A DNA stretch of 64,000 nucleotides from Coemansia sp. RSA 487 (GCA_027577595.1 JANBRJ010000014.1:62001-126000); one strand, 5' to 3'. Positions 51,974 to 63,730 are shown, counted from the stretch's first letter. The notes: a model not told the origin generated them from the letters alone. Program-made: numbers and translations.

Positions 51974-52384
51974 CTTTGTTTCTCAGTTTTACTATATATA
52001 TATATAATGCGTGTGGGATACAAAACTCTTCTCGCATATGACCATTCCTGCGTCTCCGATGCCACCATATCTCATTCACCGTTTTCTGCAACCAGACAAT
52101 AGTTGGTAGTCGTCACAATCGGAGGCTTGTGAAATGTCAACTAAATACAGTTGACAGCTAATAAAGCGTTCAAATGTGGCGTTATCCCCCATGGTTTTAA
52201 GATTGCTCAAGATACATTCTATCTATATAGTATGCTGAGGATTATATAAAGCACAGCTCTTGGAATTCAGTGCATGTCCGATGACAAGCGCCTAGCTCTC
52301 TTTCTCTCTCTCTTGGGTTTTTCCTTCATATCCAACAACGACATACCACTATAGCCAATAAATCGCCTTAAATTTTCATATAAA
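51974..52384. other. Spacer with TATA promoter
   Basis: About 410 bases with a TA run at 51993-52006 and a TATATAAA at 52243-52250 that probably serves the next gene. Confidence 0.5.
52243..52250 (+). promoter_or_regulatory. TATA element of the acyltransferase gene
   Basis: TATATAAA 135 bases before the ATG at 52385. Confidence 0.45.
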
Positions 52385-53788
52385 ATGACCGTCGCTAAGA
52401 GTACTGTCAAGCCAGGCACCACCTTTGAGCTCAGCGAAATGGAAAATAGCATGGTGCCATATCCAGTTCTTCAGTACACTCTTATCTACAAGGACACGGA
52501 GCAAGATAACAGCAGCGGTGTAAACAAGGTGGAGATCCTGAAAGATTCATTTGAAAGGCTCACGCAGCTCTATCCAATAGTTCTGGGGCATAAAGAGCGC
52601 GTGGACAACAGAAACATTATCGTTGTAAGCGAAGACGATCTCCTGAAGCAGCGTATTTTCATCCACCAGGAGCTCAGTATCGCTGCCGATGAATTTGCAA
52701 AGATAAAATGCCGCCGTGACCTGTGGCCAGCCAATGTGGATACTCTGCTAAAGCAGCGCACGGCAGACACTGAATGTCTTATTGCAGCCGATGTGGTTTG
52801 CTTCAAGGATGGGTATCTGCTGACGCTATCTACATCACATATAGTAGCAGATGTTTCGGGGTTGCTAATTCTTTTGGAGCAATGGGCGTCGATTGCCAGA
52901 AAAATGGCAAATGCCATGGATGCACCGCCAGCCAGCCTGGAGATCATGCCGGACCGCGAAATCGACTTTGACCATGCAGGGTTCTGGCAAAAACTTATTT
53001 CATACCCCAAGGACGACCATCCGCACATATCGTATGTCAAAGAACAAGACTGTGGCGAAACCAGCCAGATTACAAAATTTGTTAAGGACTATTACGGCTC
53101 TGGTGCGCGCAACGGAGATAGGGACACGCTGGATATGCGCGTGTTGCACGTATCTGGAAAAAACATTGAAAGGCTAGGTGCTAGCTTCAATACAGGCGAT
53201 AGACGTCGGCTACATGGGGTTCAGATATTATATGCACTCTTTTGGCAGCGGTACGTGGCCAACAATCTGCTGCTCAGAGGCGCTGAGGCAGACCACTCGC
53301 AGACCGTGTTTCTAAACATCATCCACAACGTGCGCAACATTACCTCGGCGCCAGACTACGTTGGCAATGCGGTGGCCCCAGTGTACGTGCACGCAACGGT
53401 TGGGGATATCCTCACAAGGCCGATAATCGAAACCGCTCATCTGATCAAATCGCACATTAATTCGATTACTCCAGGTGCTACTGCGCAGTGTGCCAAAGTG
53501 ATCAACAACCCAAATGACCTGTTCTTACCAAAATTGATGTATCTGCAAAGACACCCGGAGTCAGGACTTGTTTTGTCAAACGCCTCGCGCTTCCCGTTCT
53601 TTGCGTTGGACTTTGGGATCGGCAAGGCTATTGGTGTCCATTTTGGCAAGGTTGCTGTGGAAAGCTCAGCATCCTGGGTGCCACACATTGACGGCGGCGT
53701 CGAGCTTTACTTTGGGGCAAAGGACGACATTTACAACATGCTGAAGAATGACGCAGCGTTTACAGAGTATCTTGATTTTGAAAACTAA
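52385..53788 (+). CDS. HxxxD-type (BAHD-like) acyltransferase
   Basis: A 467-residue CoA-dependent acyltransferase-fold protein. The catalytic HxxxD is STSHIVADVSG (His152, Asp156). The structural DFGWG equivalent appears as ALDFGIGKAIGVHFGK near residue 410. The N-terminus (LSEMENSMVPYPVLQYTLIY) fits the fungal transferase family of this type. It would transfer an acyl group to an alcohol or amine of a small molecule. No biosynthetic cluster surrounds it, so the substrate is open. Single exon, cytosolic. Confidence 0.85.
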   Translation: MTVAKSTVKPGTTFELSEMENSMVPYPVLQYTLIYKDTEQDNSSGVNKVEILKDSFERLTQLYPIVLGHKERVDNRNIIVVSEDDLLKQRIFIHQELSIAADEFAKIKCRRDLWPANVDTLLKQRTADTECLIAADVVCFKDGYLLTLSTSHIVADVSGLLILLEQWASIARKMANAMDAPPASLEIMPDREIDFDHAGFWQKLISYPKDDHPHISYVKEQDCGETSQITKFVKDYYGSGARNGDRDTLDMRVLHVSGKNIERLGASFNTGDRRRLHGVQILYALFWQRYVANNLLLRGAEADHSQTVFLNIIHNVRNITSAPDYVGNAVAPVYVHATVGDILTRPIIETAHLIKSHINSITPGATAQCAKVINNPNDLFLPKLMYLQRHPESGLVLSNASRFPFFALDFGIGKAIGVHFGKVAVESSASWVPHIDGGVELYFGAKDDIYNMLKNDAAFTEYLDFEN

Positions 53789-54734
53789 GATAACTATTGG
53801 CTATATTCTAATTCATTAGCTGATGATGTATCAAACATTTATTCACATTAGTAAGTTTATTGTCATCAAATTAGAAAGAATGAGTTACGTGCGATAGAAA
53901 AGAAGATGGTGGGAATAAGTGATGTGAGATTTCAAAGTAAAAGGCTACGGAGTTGAAGCATAGACGTATTTCAAGGCGAGTAGAGCTTCGTTAGACGTAA
54001 ATGGATGGTGAAGAAGAGGGTAAGTGTGGGCGGAAAAGCGCAATATCGTGGTTTCTTGGATCAAGGAAGCTTGGTATCGTTTAGAATAGAAGAGCGTTAA
54101 AGAAATACACGTGTGGGAATCGAGTAACGGGACGAGAAAAAAAAGCGAGTAAGCAGGTTCTGTTCCGAATGTTGGTAAAAAATGAAGGTTGAAAGGGAGA
54201 GGTGAAAGAAGTGGATTAGGATAAAGAAGCAAAAAAAAAAGCCGAATGTCCATGGAGGAGGAAAAAGAATGTGCCCTTTTTATACCATTTCGCCATGCTA
54301 TGCTTTTCCAGTTGCTAGCAAAAATACTTTGATGTACAGATGAGAGAAAGACTCATTATTCGTCGGCGTTGAATGCATTTCTTCGGCATTTGTTCACAAA
54401 CAGTGATTCTTCAAATTGGCCACATGTACCAACGTCATATGACAATGCAGGCACCTAGATTCGTGTCTTTCCGAATATCTTTCCTTCAGGTTTACGTCAC
54501 TTGCCAACGTTATGTTAAGCTTGCTGAAGACGAGCATTTCATGTTTTCTGAACAATATGGTCGTTGTTCTTGAAAGATGAGCTAATTGTAAGTGTATAGC
54601 ATATAACAATATGGGCAACTCTATTGGACATGGAACAAGCTAATGACAGCTGTTCAAAATGTGACATCAAGAAAAATCAGTTAGGCACAATCATCTGTTC
54701 TAAATTTACGTTGTTCAGTGCAGAGTTGTCAAAA
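53789..54734. other. Intergenic region
   Basis: About 950 bases. The stretch 53880-54250 is purine-rich on the plus strand. Its complementary frame (53945-54253) is low-complexity and not accepted as a gene. Nothing else recognised. Confidence 0.5.
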
Positions 54735-55475
54735 ATGACATTGTTGCGCACAAGAAGAGACAAATACTCGCTCAGTGGGCGTTTGCCTTTCCTCGTCTGT
54801 GCTCAGCTTTCCTCCCACACGTACTTTTTGATAATTGTCTTGTTTTTGCTTCTCATATCTAGACATCCGAATACAACTTTCCCTCGCTCCCAAGCAAAGC
54901 AAATAGACACGATGGAGCTGCATGTGCGTGCCAACTACGACCAGACAGGCCAGTACCTGTACTCGGAGGATCTATGCGTTGGAGTGTTTGACGGCACCGA
55001 TTTCAACAGCGGCACGTGCGAACGCTCAAACCTAACGTCCTCGGACACCAAATATCCCACCAGCAGCATGATTATCCGTTACAACATGGTTGAGCCCAAC
55101 ATCGGATACATTGCTGGCGTGATGGGCAACCTCACCAGCGAAACCAGCGCTCAGTGCGTGATGACCAACACCACATCAACGGCTTGCTGGATCTGGGACA
55201 ACGGGTTTAACGAGTGCTTTGAGCGATACTACTATGACAACGCCGAGTTTGTAGGCGCTGACAATTGTCATAGAACACGGGTCGTGGAAGGCTCGTATGC
55301 GATGTATGTGAGTCGCTCGGACGGTGCTGTTAGCAGCACCGATGCAGATGCATCGCAGTCATCATCAGCAGCTGTAAGCGCGCTGATCCATCCAAGAGGC
55401 AAAACCATGTCGGAGCTAGTGACGTTAAAGGCAGTTGCAATGGCTGGCATGATATTGGTACCAATGTTGCTGTGA
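54735..55475 (+). CDS. Putative GPI-anchored, cysteine-containing surface protein
   Basis: About 246 residues if translation starts at 54735. The N-terminal part has a strongly hydrophobic run (FLIIVLFLLLI) that can act as a signal, then an extracellular domain with eight or so cysteines (EDLCVGVFDG, SGTCERSN, AQCVMTN, TACWIWDN, NECFERYY, ADNCHRT) and several Asn-x-Ser/Thr sites. A Ser-rich stalk and a C-terminal hydrophobic segment (VAMAGMILVPMLL) suggest a GPI signal. I recognise no family. The start is uncertain: the frame is open to 54624, the next Met is at 54912 and would lose the signal, and a spliced signal exon is possible. Confidence 0.6.
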   Translation: MTLLRTRRDKYSLSGRLPFLVCAQLSSHTYFLIIVLFLLLISRHPNTTFPRSQAKQIDTMELHVRANYDQTGQYLYSEDLCVGVFDGTDFNSGTCERSNLTSSDTKYPTSSMIIRYNMVEPNIGYIAGVMGNLTSETSAQCVMTNTTSTACWIWDNGFNECFERYYYDNAEFVGADNCHRTRVVEGSYAMYVSRSDGAVSSTDADASQSSSAAVSALIHPRGKTMSELVTLKAVAMAGMILVPMLL

Positions 55476-55578
55476 CATTGATAAAATTTAATCCAACAGA
55501 AACAAACAGAATTAAAAAAATACAAAATTCAATAAACTAAGACAGAACGAAACGAATAAAGCTAGGAAGGTGGTAGGT

Positions 55579-55851
55579 TCAGCTGGTGTCTGCCCACCTG
55601 ATGGTGGTAGGCGACAGTTCCGACGACATGTCAGACTCGGCACTGGCATCTGTTTTGCGGCGTGATATGCGGAATCTCTTTGGAATCCAAATATCGGCCT
55701 CGATTATCTTTTTAAACTTGTACTCGCGCACCTTTTCACGGTGCTTCTTGTCGGCCTCTGCAGCGTCCCATTCGGCTTGCTGTTGGGCATCGCTTTTTCT
55801 TCTAGGTGTTGCCGCTGTCTGGTACATTGGAACCAGCGCTGAAAAGTCCAT
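55579..55851 (-). CDS. Small charged hypothetical protein (90 aa)
   Basis: A short frame with a central helix rich in Lys, Glu and Arg (AEADKKHREKVREYKFKKII) followed by IPKRFRISRRKTD and an acidic Ser-rich tail. Probably nuclear or cytosolic. No family recognised. Protein-like composition and a clean start support it. Confidence 0.5.
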   Translation of the reverse strand: MDFSALVPMYQTAATPRRKSDAQQQAEWDAAEADKKHREKVREYKFKKIIEADIWIPKRFRISRRKTDASAESDMSSELSPTTIRWADTS

Positions 55852-56915
55852 TTTTTTTACAGATGCGTTATTAGTATAATTTAAATAGAATTAACAAATA
55901 TTTTGGCCAAAAGGATAAAAAAATAGGTATCATGTACTTGTCAAGCAGTTGGAAAAGGAGGGGAAAGTGGATTGCAACTTTGCTCCCTTCAACCAGCAGC
56001 CACGCTCTTATTTATTCGGCCGATACATGGTGCACCAACCGCTCGTTATTGATAGAAAAGAGGTACTATCCACATGCATTTGAAAGGGAATCACGAGACC
56101 CGTGACAGAAATGTGCATGTGGCAGTGGTTTTTTTTGTGTATTATGCTTGCATGATGCCAATCGCATGTCTTTTCCCACCTAAACCGGAAAAAGCCCCAT
56201 GGCTTTTGACTTTGGTGTCAGCATAGTCCAAACCAGCTCCACAGATACGAGCTGGATACAAACATAATCCGTACGACCATTGCCAAGCGACTTGGGTGAA
56301 ACGCCATATATCTGAACGACTTGAACAGTATTCCATTGTCATCGCTCTTTCTTTTTTTTTTCTTTCTTTTCCTCTTTCGCAGTTTAGACATATCAATAGC
56401 AGAAAAGGGATTGATTCCTTTTACCCAGTGTAAATTGCGATTAAAGTTTGCATTTCAATAGTCAAAGGGACAGTCAGGATCCACCAGAGAAAAACGGGAA
56501 GGGAAATTTTGAAATGCTACATTTTCTGCTTTAGAAGCCATAAAGACCTCAATGCGTAAAAAGCCAAAGGCTGCCATTGAAATTATTTTTACGACATCTT
56601 TTTTTAAAAGCAAAGACAGCACAAGGAGGGGTCTCAATATCCTGTTTCCCTTCTTTTAATTGCACAAACATGGATGTTGATTGCAGACTAAAAATTTTAG
56701 TTCAAGAAAGAAAAACACACGTCGCTGCCAGCCTTTAATCGCGCTGTTTCTACCTGGTTTCTTAAAAAAAATCAGTTGCACGGGCTAAGCAAGCCTATGG
56801 AAATGGAAATGGATGTAAAAGGTTTAGTCTTTCTCCCTTTCCTATCCATTTGAACGAACGCTATATTCCTTAAGCTACATTTTTATTATATTAAAAATTT
56901 TCATCATCAAAAAAA
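55852..56915. other. Intergenic region
   Basis: About 1.06 kb, divergent promoters for the small charged protein and the M3 peptidase. AT-rich; no gene or repeat recognised. Confidence 0.5.
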
Positions 56916-59050
56916 ATGGTTGCAGTAGATTCGTTTCCCACCATCTCGGCCTACATGGGCAACAGTGAAGGCGTGCCTAATTTCAGGCTGACTCCAGAGC
57001 AGATTCAGACAATAACCAGCGAGTATGTTGATGGAAGCACAAAGATTTACAATATGGTGGCAGCTCAGCCAGAACCTACGTTTGACAACAGCATTGCACC
57101 TATTGCCATCTATGACAACAACACCAGGGAAGCAGTGGGAGTCATCGGATTTCTCAAGTATGTCAGCACTGACAAGGCGGTCCGGGAAGCAAGTGCCATT
57201 GCCACCAATGCATTGAATGTAAGTACATCCGCATCTATCAATTATTTTATTATCATTATTCGCAATATTAAAGCAAAGGAGGACATCTAAACTTGCGCTA
57301 CTAATATTTTCCAAAAAAATGGTTGTAGAAACATGGCGCCCACATATACACACGCAAGGATGTTTACAAGTCAATCTGTGCGGTATACCAGAACAAAGAG
57401 GAAATGTCGCTGTTACACGCGGAGGACAGGAGGCTGGTGGAAAAGATGGTGCAAGAATTTCGTAGCTGCGGGCACGGGCTGGCGGAAGACCAGGCCGAAA
57501 GGTTCAGCGAAATAACCAATCAACTAGACGAACTGGAGTTGCAGCACAGTAGGAATGCACTCGAGCTAGCCAGTATGGTGTATTTCACACGTGAGGAGCT
57601 GGACGGTGTGCCATCGGGCTACTTTGAGGGCCGCCACACACACATAGTCGATGGCGTTACCAAATTCGTGGTGGCCGCCAAGCACCCAGACTATGAGCCT
57701 GTGATGCGGTTTGCCAGGAATGCTGAGACCAGGAAGCAGATGCTCGTGGCATTTAACTCGCGGTGCCGCGAGAACATCGGGCTCATGCAAAGCGCCGTGG
57801 ATCTGCGGCGCGAGCGGGCACAGCTTCTCGGGTACAGATCGCACGCAGAGTTCATACTCAGGAGCCAGATGGCTGAGACGCCGGACGCCGTGCTTGCTAT
57901 GCTCGGCGATGTGCGGGGCGCCGTCGCTGATCTCCACAAAGCAAAGATTGCCGAGCTGGCAAAGCTGAAGCAGAAAGACACGGGCATGCCGTCTGCCGAG
58001 CTGCTCGACTGGGACCTGGGCTACTACGGCCGCATCTATGCCGAAACCGCATACTCATACGACACCGCGGAAATAAAACAGTACTTCCCGACGCAGCACG
58101 TGGTCGGCGCAATCCTAAACATCTACCAAAAGATGCTTGGCTTGCACATCTATAGAACAGACCACGCAGCACGGGTGTGGCATCCCGACGTCGAGGCGTT
58201 CGAGGTCCGCGATGCCCGCAGCGCAGCGCCGCTGGGCTACTTTTACATCGACCTGTACTCGCGTGCGGGCAAGCACAACAGCGCCATGCAGTTCCCCGTC
58301 TGCGATGGCTTCGAAAGACCCGACGGCACCAGACAGCTGCCGGTATCCGCACTAACGGCAGGCTTCTCGCCGCACCCAAGAGACGGCCATACTTCCTTGC
58401 TGGAGCACACCCACGTCAAGACGCTGATGCACGAAGTTGGGCATGTGTTTCACCACTTGTGCGCCCGGACCAAATGGAGCGCGCTCCACTACGGCCAGCT
58501 GGAGCGCGACTTTGTCGAAGTGCCGTCCAAGATGCTTGAGAACTGGTGCTGGCAGCCGGGGGTTTTGCAGAAAATATCGGCGCACCATGTCACGGGGCGT
58601 CCAATGCCGCTGGACAAGGTGCAGCAGATCGTGGGTATGGGCCGCATAGCTGCGCAGCTCGGACACATCGGCGCTGTTTTTATCGCGCTCTACGACATGG
58701 CCATCCACCACTCGGCTGCGCCTGTCGATGTTCTGGAGACGTTTGTGGCAATGAGCAAGGAGATCATGCTCTCCAACCAGGGCTCTCTGGAGACGGCTCC
58801 TAGGCTCGGCAGCATCACCCATCTGATGCGCGGCTATGACGCGCGGTACTACAGCTACTTGTGGTCCGACGTATGCAGCGCTGACATGTTTGCCTCAAGA
58901 TTTGCCAGAGAGGGGCTGGATAATCCGCAGACAGGCATGGATTACAGGACAGAAGTATTGGAGCCAGGCGCAAGCCGCCAAGCCCAGATCAGCATTGCGC
59001 GGTTCCTGGGTCGCAAGCCCAACAGCGCTGCGTTTGCCAACAAAACTTAA
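56916..59050 (+). CDS. M3 metallopeptidase (thimet oligopeptidase/saccharolysin-like, spliced)
   Basis: Exons 56916-57218 and 57329-59050, joined in phase 0 across a 110-base GTAAGT...TGTAG intron, give 674 residues. Family M3 zinc oligopeptidases cut short peptides in cytosol or mitochondria. HEVGH at 469-473 holds two zinc His and the catalytic Glu. The third ligand is Glu498 in FVEVPSKMLENW, spaced 29 residues from the first His as in thimet oligopeptidase. RKDVYKSI and EDRRLVEKMVQEF, and the C-terminal RYYSYLWSDVCSADMFASRF, are further family segments. Exon 2 supplies the segment between the two helices that the unspliced reading would lose. No targeting peptide evident. Confidence 0.94.
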
Positions 59051-59161
59051 CAGAGAATTTATTCGACTTTTTCTTTCCTCGGCATTGTAGCTAAACAGAG
59101 CAAAGCTCTTGTCTTTCCCTGGACGAAAAAAAAAACCATATGCTGTGAAGATCCCCCGTCT

Positions 59162-59734
59162 CTAAAAGTCCATGTCGCCTCCATCATCCTGGGCCTGGTC
59201 GTATCCATCTTCACGCCCTTCCTCGTAGGCTTCTTGTCTTTCGTTTTCCTCGTGGTCCATAAACTCGCTGATGCCCCACATTGCCAGACCACCACCGGCC
59301 GCTCCCATCAGCACCTTGCCCATCCCCGAGCCGCTCTTCTTCTGCTGTGCCTGCTCCATCACAACCACCGGCTGCTGCTGAGCGGGAGGAGCCCCGTACT
59401 GGTATTGCGGCGGCGGCTGCGCATACGCTTGTGGTGGCGGCTGCGCGTATCCGTAGCCCTGTGGAGGAGGGCCCTGCTGGTATCCGTAGCCCTGGGGAGG
59501 CCCTTGCTGGTAGCCGCCTTGGTACGGGGGTTGCTGGCCGTAGCCGCCTTGCATGCCTCGTGGATCTCCGTACCCTCCTCCTTGCTGAGGAGGAGGCGGC
59601 CCACCGTAGGGCGGCGGCCCCCAGTGCGTCACGCCAGTGGCCCTGTCTACGTAGTACGGTTTGCCTGTGTTTTGATCAACAAACGTAGCGTACCTGTCTT
59701 GAGGTGGTGGTCCGCCTTGGTTATAGCCTTGCAT
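59162..59734 (-). CDS. WW-like, Pro/Gln/Gly-rich glycine-zipper protein
   Basis: A 190-residue protein with an N-terminal WW-like module (RYATFVDQNTGKPYYVD, then RATGVTHWGPPP). The second Trp is present but the first signature Trp position is not Trp, so ligand binding may be altered. A Gln/Pro/Gly/Tyr-rich repeat tract follows, then a glycine zipper (GMGKVLMGAAGGGLAMWG) and an acidic tail. The layout resembles fungal Wwm1-like proteins that interact with metacaspase, but this is only a similarity of plan. The ATG at 59734 is preferred over the open upstream frame; a TTTAATAG acceptor-like sequence just before it suggests a 5' leader intron. Confidence 0.7.
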   Translation of the reverse strand: MQGYNQGGPPPQDRYATFVDQNTGKPYYVDRATGVTHWGPPPYGGPPPPQQGGGYGDPRGMQGGYGQQPPYQGGYQQGPPQGYGYQQGPPPQGYGYAQPPPQAYAQPPPQYQYGAPPAQQQPVVVMEQAQQKKSGSGMGKVLMGAAGGGLAMWGISEFMDHEENERQEAYEEGREDGYDQAQDDGGDMDF

Positions 59735-60432
59735 GTCTTCTCTATTAAAAAAAAGGTTTAGATGAACTAGATAGAAATAGCAAAAGAAAAATGGAAGAAA
59801 GAGAAAAAGAAAATGTATCAACGGAATAGAGAGGAAAGGAGAGCTTGGAAAGATGCAGAAACTGACATATACCCCTTAATTTTTGTTTCGGAGTTTCGGG
59901 CGTGGAAGCCGTAAATCGTAAATCCGCCTTTTTAAGCCTGCCCTTGTCTGTTGAGAAGAAGCACGCAGCTTGTATTGGCTTTGACAGCTTCCCCCCAACT
60001 CACAAGTCATGGGCTTTTCTTTTTGGGATGCGGACAATAGTGCTGCGGAGGGGGCTGCTCTCTTTGCTGCGGTGGCAGTTGAGCGTTGGCTGTGCACAAT
60101 CAGTTACAGAAGGACAACCTCCAAAACTGAAACTTTAAGAAAGCATTGCCATCATCTTTGTTTTGCGCACTTGCTTCCAAGCGACAAAAGAAACCAACCC
60201 CATCTGATTGTTTTCCTTTGGGCTCGACAGACCCTCGTGGCCAATCCCATTACTCCAATCCACGGCCATTTCCAGCGCAAAACGTTTAAATGAAAGATAT
60301 GCCGTGACCGTCTTTTCTTTCGCCAGATAATAAAAAGCCCGCATTTTGTTTACAATTCTAAGCTGCTTATTTCATATCTGCCCCACTCTTCATTTAGCCT
60401 TTTTCCGTTACGTGTGTTTCAGCTATTAGCAA
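59735..60432. other. Divergent promoter region
   Basis: About 700 bases between the left-running WW-like gene and the right-running SR gene. No gene recognised. Poly-A/purine stretches near 59760-59880 probably belong to the leader of the WW-like gene. Confidence 0.5.
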
Positions 60433-61863
60433 ATGGGTAAGAGAATCCTCTATGTGACTGGCTTTGGCCGCGATACTCGCGCACGCGATCTTGCACACGC
60501 CTTCGAGCGCTACGGAAGACTCGTTCGCTGTGACATTCCTGGAGCGCGCAGAGACTCCAAACCGTAAGTAAACCACTGCATATCCTCCTTTTCATGACGT
60601 TGTTTGTTTAAACATGTTTATATGATAGCTGGCGATAATCCACTTTGCAATCCCCGCGCGCGACAAACGCCTTTCTTACCATCGAAGATGTCCGTACGCG
60701 TCAAACCACGTCCCATTACGCTTTGAAATACGAAAGCGGATAGTTCCTTGCCCGCCAAACACCTGTCCTATGTGTCGCCACAAAAATCTGATCATTCTTG
60801 TCTCTTCTTCGAGGACGATATTACGAACGCAAATCTCCCTCCCCCGGTCGTCGGTTGATGGTCGGACTTTCATTCTTGCGCAAGCGTGCTTTTGCTTCCA
60901 TCGTCCTTCTCCCGTTCCATTCAGCATTTGTTTGTTTTTTACTTCCTCCCCACGTATCCAAACCTGCCATCGCAGTGCTATTCGCCCCTTCTCTCTCCCC
61001 CTCTCTCTCGCCTTCCAGCTCTACCGTGCTCTGAGCTTTATAATGGTTTCCTATCTTTCTTGGTTTTATCTTTATTCAGGTGTTTCAATAACAACCAAAG
61101 CAGATACCAACCAACATACATATCAACCAGCTATCTTCCGATGATTCGTTCGAGTTTTCGACGATGGAAATCCACTCCCGTATACCCCCTTATCGTGGTC
61201 AAGCTTTCTAATGGCCTTTGCAAGTAACTCGGAATTTTGAAACAAGAGCACTATAATAGGTTTGCGTTTGTCGAGTACGAGGACTCGAGGGATGCCGATG
61301 ACGCATACGACCGCATGCACGACGAGTACATCGACGACCACCGTGTCTCGGTGCAATGGGCCAAGCGCCCGCCCGCCCGCTCCTGGAGGTTCGAGGATGG
61401 CGACTCGTCGAGGCGCAGCGGCAGCAGACACAAGTCGCGGTCGCGCAGCCCCCAGGGCAGGAGACCCCGCAGCAGCAGAGCCCCGCGTAGCACTAGCAGG
61501 GATCGCCACAGCAATGGGCGTCGCGGTGGCAGCCGTGACGATTATCGTCGCGACAGCGACCGCAATGGAGGGCGCAGGTACAGGGATGAGTCGTCGAGGT
61601 CCAGGTCGCGCGACCGCCGCTCGGACTCGTTGGAGCGGGGCAGCCACAGGCAAAGGTCCTTGTCGCCCCGCGATGTGTCCCCGGCAAAGTACCATGACCG
61701 CCGCAACTCGCGCGATGGTAGCGATGACGACCGTCCGATCAATGCTGAGCACGATGTCGATAGCAACAACGGCATGAACGTCGATTTGGATCCGCAGTCT
61801 CCGGAGCTGGCTCCAGCGTCGCCCCGCGACGACGATGCTCCTGTCGATGATCGCGATGAGTAA
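60433..61863 (+). CDS. SR-type RNA-binding splicing factor (spliced)
   Basis: Exons 60433-60563 and 61260-61863, joined by splitting a Pro codon across a 696-base intron, give 244 residues. One RRM: RNP2 RILYVTGFG, then [20 protein letters not shown], and RNP1 [20 protein letters not shown], followed by [13 protein letters not shown]. An RS-rich tail follows ([23 protein letters not shown]). This is the layout of fission yeast Srp2/animal SRSF proteins that guide splice-site choice. The tail ends with an acidic Asp-rich segment. Without splicing neither half is a complete RRM. The first exon is 43 codons plus two bases. Confidence 0.92.
60564..61259 (+). other. Long intron in the SR gene
   Basis: GTAAGT donor and AATAG acceptor, 696 bases, four to six times longer than the other four introns here. 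Pyrimidine-rich in the second half. Possible site of autoregulatory alternative splicing, as seen in other SR genes, though no cassette exon in the correct phase could be demonstrated. Confidence 0.6.
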
Positions 61864-63730
61864 ACGGTCTTTGGAATGTCGCATTTTTCCTTTCTTTTAT
61901 CTCATGGCATCACCTTTATCTTTTTCGTTAATTTGGTTCAGATTATCATTCTGTTTGTGTTTTGAGCTAAATTATTGCAACACAAGAGGAGATCATGACC
62001 TTGTTGTGCAGTTGCAGCATAGTTGATTCCATCAACTCGTTTGGTTCCGAGTGCATCCGAGATTCACCTAGATAAGAATTTTATCATAAAATCTGGTTCA
62101 GCTGAACAGCATATAACCATGTTTTTTTTTCGTCACCATGTGACAGATAGCATTGAGTGCCATTAGTTTGTCAAGAGAGGCGCTAGCATTGCAGCAAGCC
62201 TTTCTACTTGCTTTTTTTTGTCTATTCGACTCTTACAAAAGCCTCCACGTGGTTTCTTTTGCCCATGTATCGATCCTCCCTCCCCTTAGTACAAGGAAAG
62301 ATGTTTGTTCTGCTTGGAAACGTCTGTCCATGTTGATGGCTGTGTATAATATTTGGGTGTTTGTGGCTATGTATAGTTGCTGGGCGTTGGTAGGGTTCGG
62401 CAATGACCATTTAGTTACAGATGACAAGTGGCTGCATAATTAAAGAACATTGGCATTCCAAAAAAATTTTCAGCTATTATGAGATATGGAATTTTAAATG
62501 AATAAGGCGCTTTTTGTTGACACTGCTCTGGCCAGCCAACCTTTTTGAACATTGTGCATTTCGCCGTTTTGGAATAAAAAAAATGAGGGATGATGGATTT
62601 CGGCGCCTTTCATCAAGAAAAGCAATTGTACAAGAGCAACCAATATTTCGAATGTGTTCCTTTTTTTTGCATGCTTTGTGGTTTCTATTTTTTTAAATGA
62701 ACGCCTCTATCCCCTTCCTAGTCTTTATGTTCTTTTTTTGCCGAAAAGATAAAGCAACCTTATCTTCATGTACAGCAGCGAGAAGAGAAAAAGACGGAAC
62801 AATAGATAGATTGCAATTTCCAAACTCATTTAGGAAGTACCAAACATTCCAGCGCTATTGCATTATCATCTCCACATGTCATTTGAATCAAGCACATGGA
62901 TGAAAAACAAACAAACAAAATAAGAATAACTTCAGTGCATTCTTGACGCAATACGGGGAAGTTGTACCGGTACATTTTGAAGATAAAATATACCTATCTT
63001 TCCTATTACCCCGGCCAATTCCATCCGCTTCTCCACAAGCAATCCCCCCATCCCCCGTTTACCCAATTCTGGTCGTATATATAGCCACCTTCTCTTCTCC
63101 ACGCAAATGCTGCTTTATATTTTTTTTGCGTGTAGTCCTCATGCCAACTGTTCCTAGTTTTAAAACAAGGGCATATTCTCTCACACATGTAAACAAGCGC
63201 CACTGGAACAATCCACAGTAGACATAAAGGCGCTTCTTCCTTTTTTTCCCCTTTGGCTTTCCTCTACTATTCACTTTGTGGCAAATATTTCCCAAGACTC
63301 TGCGCTTGTTTCTCTTATCCCAAGCTTATTTATTATCGGCTGTTTGTACTGTTCCTATATGTACTCTACTTTGTGCTGAGGTGGTTGCATTTTGCCTTTT
63401 CATACTTCAATATTGATATTTCGGAAGAATAACCACGGTTGAGATTTATCTGACTCCGATTGACGTCAAAGGCTTTTTTATATATTTTTTTAGACCTTGC
63501 ATTACGGCAAAGTAACATCATATTAACCTAGCGTTTAAACAGTCCTTTACCGCTCCCTCTTTTCTAAAAAAAAGCTTTGTGGTTGTTATTTGCTCTTCTT
63601 GTTCGCTCTGGTTATATAAAACATATATTGATGTACTTTTATAGCTTGTGCGCTTAGCCCGTATCCAATTCCCGCTTCCTTTATTTCATCTTGTGTGGCA
63701 TTTTACTGTATTATTTAGTGCGTCAAATTA
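61864..63730. other. Intergenic region
   Basis: About 1.87 kb. Only short, low-complexity frames; T-rich near 63240-63260. Promoter of the last gene at the right end. Confidence 0.5.

Noticed and set aside
53945-54253. Minus-strand frame of 102 codons
   Set aside because: Low-complexity product of a purine-rich plus strand.
60798-61034. Short frame with [14 protein letters not shown] inside the SR intron
   Set aside because: It looks RS-like, but the nearest acceptor does not put it in phase with exon 1 and no good donor follows.
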